Below are positions 61,947 through 64,000 of a stretch of DNA of 64,000 nucleotides, piece after piece. The position numbers and the translations under genes are program-made. Every line of letters begins with the position of its first letter. Within the stretch, counting starts at the first letter, position 1. The notes under the pieces are model-generated. The model saw only the letters and a list, made by a program, of their open reading frames with translations. It had not been told where the DNA came from and did not search any database. The stretch lies in assembly GCF_001620365.2 (NCBI RefSeq), contig NZ_LQMT02000039.1, positions 67,567 through 131,566 on the forward strand. The letters are read 5' to 3'. This DNA comes from Amycolatopsis keratiniphila subsp. keratiniphila (GTDB lineage Bacteria; Actinomycetota; Actinomycetes; Mycobacteriales; Pseudonocardiaceae).

Positions 61947-63064
61947 CAGCGCGCCTCCGAGATCTTGGGCAGGAGTTCGGCGTAGGAGCCGACCTGGTTC
62001 TTCGGCACCTGCTGGGCCAGCACCGCGTGGATGATGAGCCGTTCCTTCGCCGAGAACTTCGGGTGACAGGTCGTCAGCGTGAGCAGCGAGACCTGATCGG
62101 CCTTCGGCAGGATCTCCGGGTCCTTGTACGGCACCGGGTTCACCGTGTCGCCCTTGGTCGGGAACACGATACGGCGGCCGTTGGTCTCGCCGTAGGGGCC
62201 GCCGTCGGCGGCGTTCGGGTTGCGCAGGGTCCCGACGTTCTTGCACTTCGGCTGCGCGCCCTTGCCCGCCGCCCAGCCCTCGACCTCGTCCTTGTACGGC
62301 AGCACCTTGTAGATGTAGAAGTCGGTCTGCGTCTCGATGATGATCTGGTCGCACGAGCTGAGGTTGTCCAGATCGTTGAACGGCGCGCCCTTGCCGACCC
62401 GGTGTCCGGCGATCGCGAAGTTGCCGGGCTCGCCCGGCAGCGCGGTGCCCTTGTAGTGGCCGGGGCCGACTTCGAGCGCGGCCTCGGTGGTGCCTTCCTG
62501 GATGGTGAAGTTGAAGTCGGCGCCGAACACCGGGATGTGGATCCTGGCGAACGCCTTCCCGTCGACCAGGTCCGGATGCAGTTGCCGGTCCTTGCCCCAT
62601 TCGCCGTCCAGCTCGGAACTGGCCTCGGACTGTTTGCCCGCGGAGAAGAGGTCGGTCACGTAGACCTCGTAGACCATGAACAGCAGCACCACCAGGCCGG
62701 CGGTGATGAGGAGCTCGCCAACGGTCCGGATGGCGACGCCGCCCTTGCCCAGTTCGCGCGGCGGCGGACGTTCCTCGGTCGCGGTGCCACCGCCGACCGG
62801 TTCGAAGACGACGGTCTCTTCGGTCGACCCGGGCGGCGGCATGGGACGCCGGCGCGGCGGCGGCGCGTCGCTCCGGCGGCGCGGCGGCGGACCTTCGTAG
62901 GACCTGCCGTCCGGCGGCCTCCGGCGGGGTGTCGGCGCCTCTCCCTGGCCGCGACGCGGCGGGATTGCGTCCTCCGGTCTACGCCGGGGGGCCGGACGGC
63001 CTCCGCCGGGTGGTCGTTCGGAGTACCGCCGACGGTCCCCGCCCGGCTCTTCCCGCTCAGCCAC
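61946..63064 (-). CDS. Class E sortase
   Basis: This 372-residue membrane transpeptidase has residues 1-105 as a cytoplasmic Pro/Arg-rich, disordered tail, a membrane helix at about 112-132, and an extracellular sortase barrel. The catalytic His is in AIAGHRVG, the Cys in LTLTTCHPKF and the Arg in AKERLIIHAVL, so all three are present. Class E enzymes usually prefer LAxTG-type substrates. GTG 63064 has AGGAG 7 bases ahead. Position next to crgA matches other Actinobacteria (Rv0012 region). It is divergent from crgA with a palindrome between. Confidence 0.92.
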   Translation of the reverse strand: MAEREEPGGDRRRYSERPPGGGRPAPRRRPEDAIPPRRGQGEAPTPRRRPPDGRSYEGPPPRRRSDAPPPRRRPMPPPGSTEETVVFEPVGGGTATEERPPPRELGKGGVAIRTVGELLITAGLVVLLFMVYEVYVTDLFSAGKQSEASSELDGEWGKDRQLHPDLVDGKAFARIHIPVFGADFNFTIQEGTTEAALEVGPGHYKGTALPGEPGNFAIAGHRVGKGAPFNDLDNLSSCDQIIIETQTDFYIYKVLPYKDEVEGWAAGKGAQPKCKNVGTLRNPNAADGGPYGETNGRRIVFPTKGDTVNPVPYKDPEILPKADQVSLLTLTTCHPKFSAKERLIIHAVLAQQVPKNQVGSYAELLPKISEAR

Positions 63065-63106
63065 GCAAAGCTCCTCAGTCTCGAACCAAACCGCTGCCGA
63101 ACCGTC

Positions 63107-63124
63107 TGTGACACCATTGTCACA
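63107..63124. promoter_or_regulatory. 18-bp palindrome between sortase E and crgA genes
   Basis: TGTGACA-CCAT-TGTCACA has perfect 7-bp arms, 43 bases upstream of the sortase start and 134 bases upstream of crgA. It looks like an operator; the half-site resembles a CRP site, but the spacing (N8) differs from TGTGA-N6-TCACA. A second short palindrome ACGTTAACGT is at 63172-63181. Confidence 0.45.
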
Positions 63125-63257
63125 GTGCGGGAAATCGACCGGTCCCGGACGGTGCCCAGCGGCGCTCGTTTACGTTAACGTGTGCACGTGGCGCTGGTTG
63201 CGCACCCGAAAGCGGGTCATCGCCACCAGGGAAGCCGAACAGTACGCGAGGAACACG

Positions 63258-63524
63258 ATGCCGAAGTCCAAGGTCCGCAAGAAGACGGCGTACACCCCGC
63301 CGACCGATCGCCGCACGCCGGTGAAGGTCAAGGCCGCGGGCCCGTCGAACCTGTTCTACAAGATCGTGATGTTCGGCCTCATGCTGATCGGCCTGATGTG
63401 GCTGGTCGTCAACTACATCGCGGGCGACAAGATCCCCTTCATGGCGGATCTGGGCAACACGAACTTCGCCATCGGTTTCGTGCTGATGATCGCCGGGTTG
63501 CTCATGACGATGCGGTGGCGGTGA
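63258..63524 (+). CDS. crgA: CrgA: cell-division regulator
   Basis: This 88-residue membrane protein of the CrgA (UPF0233) family has a basic N-terminus MPKSKVRKKTAYTPP, then two membrane helices at about 32-54 and 68-84, ending in MTMRWR. CrgA interacts with FtsZ-ring and PBP proteins and coordinates septum formation in Streptomyces and mycobacteria. ATG 63258 starts the canonical N-terminus; GAGGAA lies 8 bases ahead. The gene order sortase E, crgA, PH protein is the expected one near the origin. Confidence 0.95.
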   Translation: MPKSKVRKKTAYTPPTDRRTPVKVKAAGPSNLFYKIVMFGLMLIGLMWLVVNYIAGDKIPFMADLGNTNFAIGFVLMIAGLLMTMRWR

Positions 63525-63580
63525 GCATTACCCCGGATGGCGGCTTGACGCCGAATTACACCGGTGTGACTCATCCCCAG

Positions 63581-63602
63581 TGTGGATAACCCCTGTGGAT
63601 AA
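63581..63602 (-). promoter_or_regulatory. Pair of DnaA-box-like 9-mers at a start codon
   Basis: TTATCCACA occurs twice on the minus strand (TGTGGATAA at 63581-63589 and 63594-63602), 13 bases apart. The second box contains the GTG start (63595) of the PH-domain gene, so DnaA binding here would affect that gene. Confidence 0.5.
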
Positions 63603-64000
63603 CTACCCCACCTCGTGGGCGCCGCAGCGCAACGTTGTGGTAGTGGCCTGGGTGCTCACCCTGTTGCTGCTGGCAGGCGTGCTGTGGCTGGCCATCGGCG
63701 GCGACGTCGGCGGCACCGTCCTGACCGGGGTCGCGATGCTGTCCGTGGGCGCGCTCGCGCTGCACGGCACCCTGCTCCGTCCCCGGCTGGCGGCAGGCCC
63801 CGGCGGATTACTGGCCAGGACCGTGGGCGGTGCGCACCGCTACTCCTGGAGCGAAGCCCGGCTCCGGCTGCGCACCACGCGCCGGCTCGGCCGGGACAGC
63901 CTGACCCTCGAGGTCGAATCCGGCGACCACCTGCTGGTGTTCGGCCGGATCGACCTCGGTGAGGACCCCCGCGACGTGCTGGAGGTCCTCACCACCCTCA
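63595..64000 (+). CDS. PH-domain membrane protein, 3' end outside window
   Basis: The first 135 residues are seen. GTG 63595 gives MDNYPTSWAPQRN followed by two membrane helices (VVAWVLTLLLLAGVLWLAIG and VLTGVAMLSVGALALHGTLL), then the start of a bPH-type domain (HRYSWSEARLRLR, VFGRIDLGEDPRDVLEVL). It matches the mycobacterial Rv0010c gene in layout and in position after crgA. The role is unknown but the gene is conserved near the origin. The frame is still open at base 64000. Confidence 0.82.
   Translation, partial: MDNYPTSWAPQRNVVVVAWVLTLLLLAGVLWLAIGGDVGGTVLTGVAMLSVGALALHGTLLRPRLAAGPGGLLARTVGGAHRYSWSEARLRLRTTRRLGRDSLTLEVESGDHLLVFGRIDLGEDPRDVLEVLTTL

Noticed and set aside
63107-63124. CRP-type cAMP-receptor site
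   Set aside because: The half-sites are TGTGA/TCACA-like but separated by 8 bases instead of 6.

Overview
The window is high-G+C actinobacterial chromosome. Many genes use GTG or TTG starts, stops overlap starts (ATGA, GTGA), and the fhaA-fhaB-pstP-rodA-pbpA-pknA-pknB block, tRNA-Leu, trpG, a class E sortase, crgA and a PH-domain gene lie in the order typical of the dnaA-proximal region of Mycobacteriales and Pseudonocardiales. Protein style points to Pseudonocardiaceae, most likely Amycolatopsis or a close relative. By comparison with mycobacterial order, dnaA/oriC should lie beyond the right edge. Species is not decided here.

Left part (1-20 kb): the tail of a TPR protein; an aminoglycoside-phosphotransferase-fold enzyme and an XRE-TPR regulator, divergent from two small genes; an MFS/GH1 beta-glucosidase pair with a divergent TetR gene; a fold-III PLP enzyme divergent from an aldonolactone oxidase; a variant PRPP synthetase with an NAD(P)-binding protein; two tandem membrane Ser/Thr kinases whose outer domains resemble DUF4163/DUF3298 (PdaC/RsiV-like); and two tandem HpcH/citrate-lyase-type malyl-CoA lyase-like enzymes.

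Middle part (20-42 kb): a lower-G+C two-gene AAA ATPase + DUF4276 (TOPRIM-like) cassette, the best candidate defence system; an eight-gene overlapping operon (peptide-type ABC transporter, aldehyde dehydrogenase, SDR, amidase) facing a FadR/GntR regulator, with a perfect palindromic operator between; a patatin; a class F sortase with a secreted Thr/Ser/Pro-rich partner; a cystathionine-synthase/lyase-type enzyme; a HEAT-repeat protein; a penicillin-acylase-family protein carrying a discoidin domain; an FKBP; and an XRE-ImmA/IrrE regulator whose upstream partner gene appears frameshifted, next to tRNA-Leu.

Right part (42-64 kb): the cell-wall growth and Ser/Thr phosphorylation operon fhaA to pknB, ending in a strong terminator; a stretch with nested inverted repeats; an operon of trpG, ABC transporter and P-loop kinase; fprA with an iron-box-like palindrome; a LuxR/HisKA_3 two-component pair divergent from an ABC exporter; an SCO5389-type protein; a luciferase-like oxidoreductase; a class E sortase; crgA; and the start of a PH-domain protein whose start codon overlaps a DnaA-box-like pair.

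Functions rest on reading motifs by eye. No alignment or search was run, and all regulatory sites are predictions.
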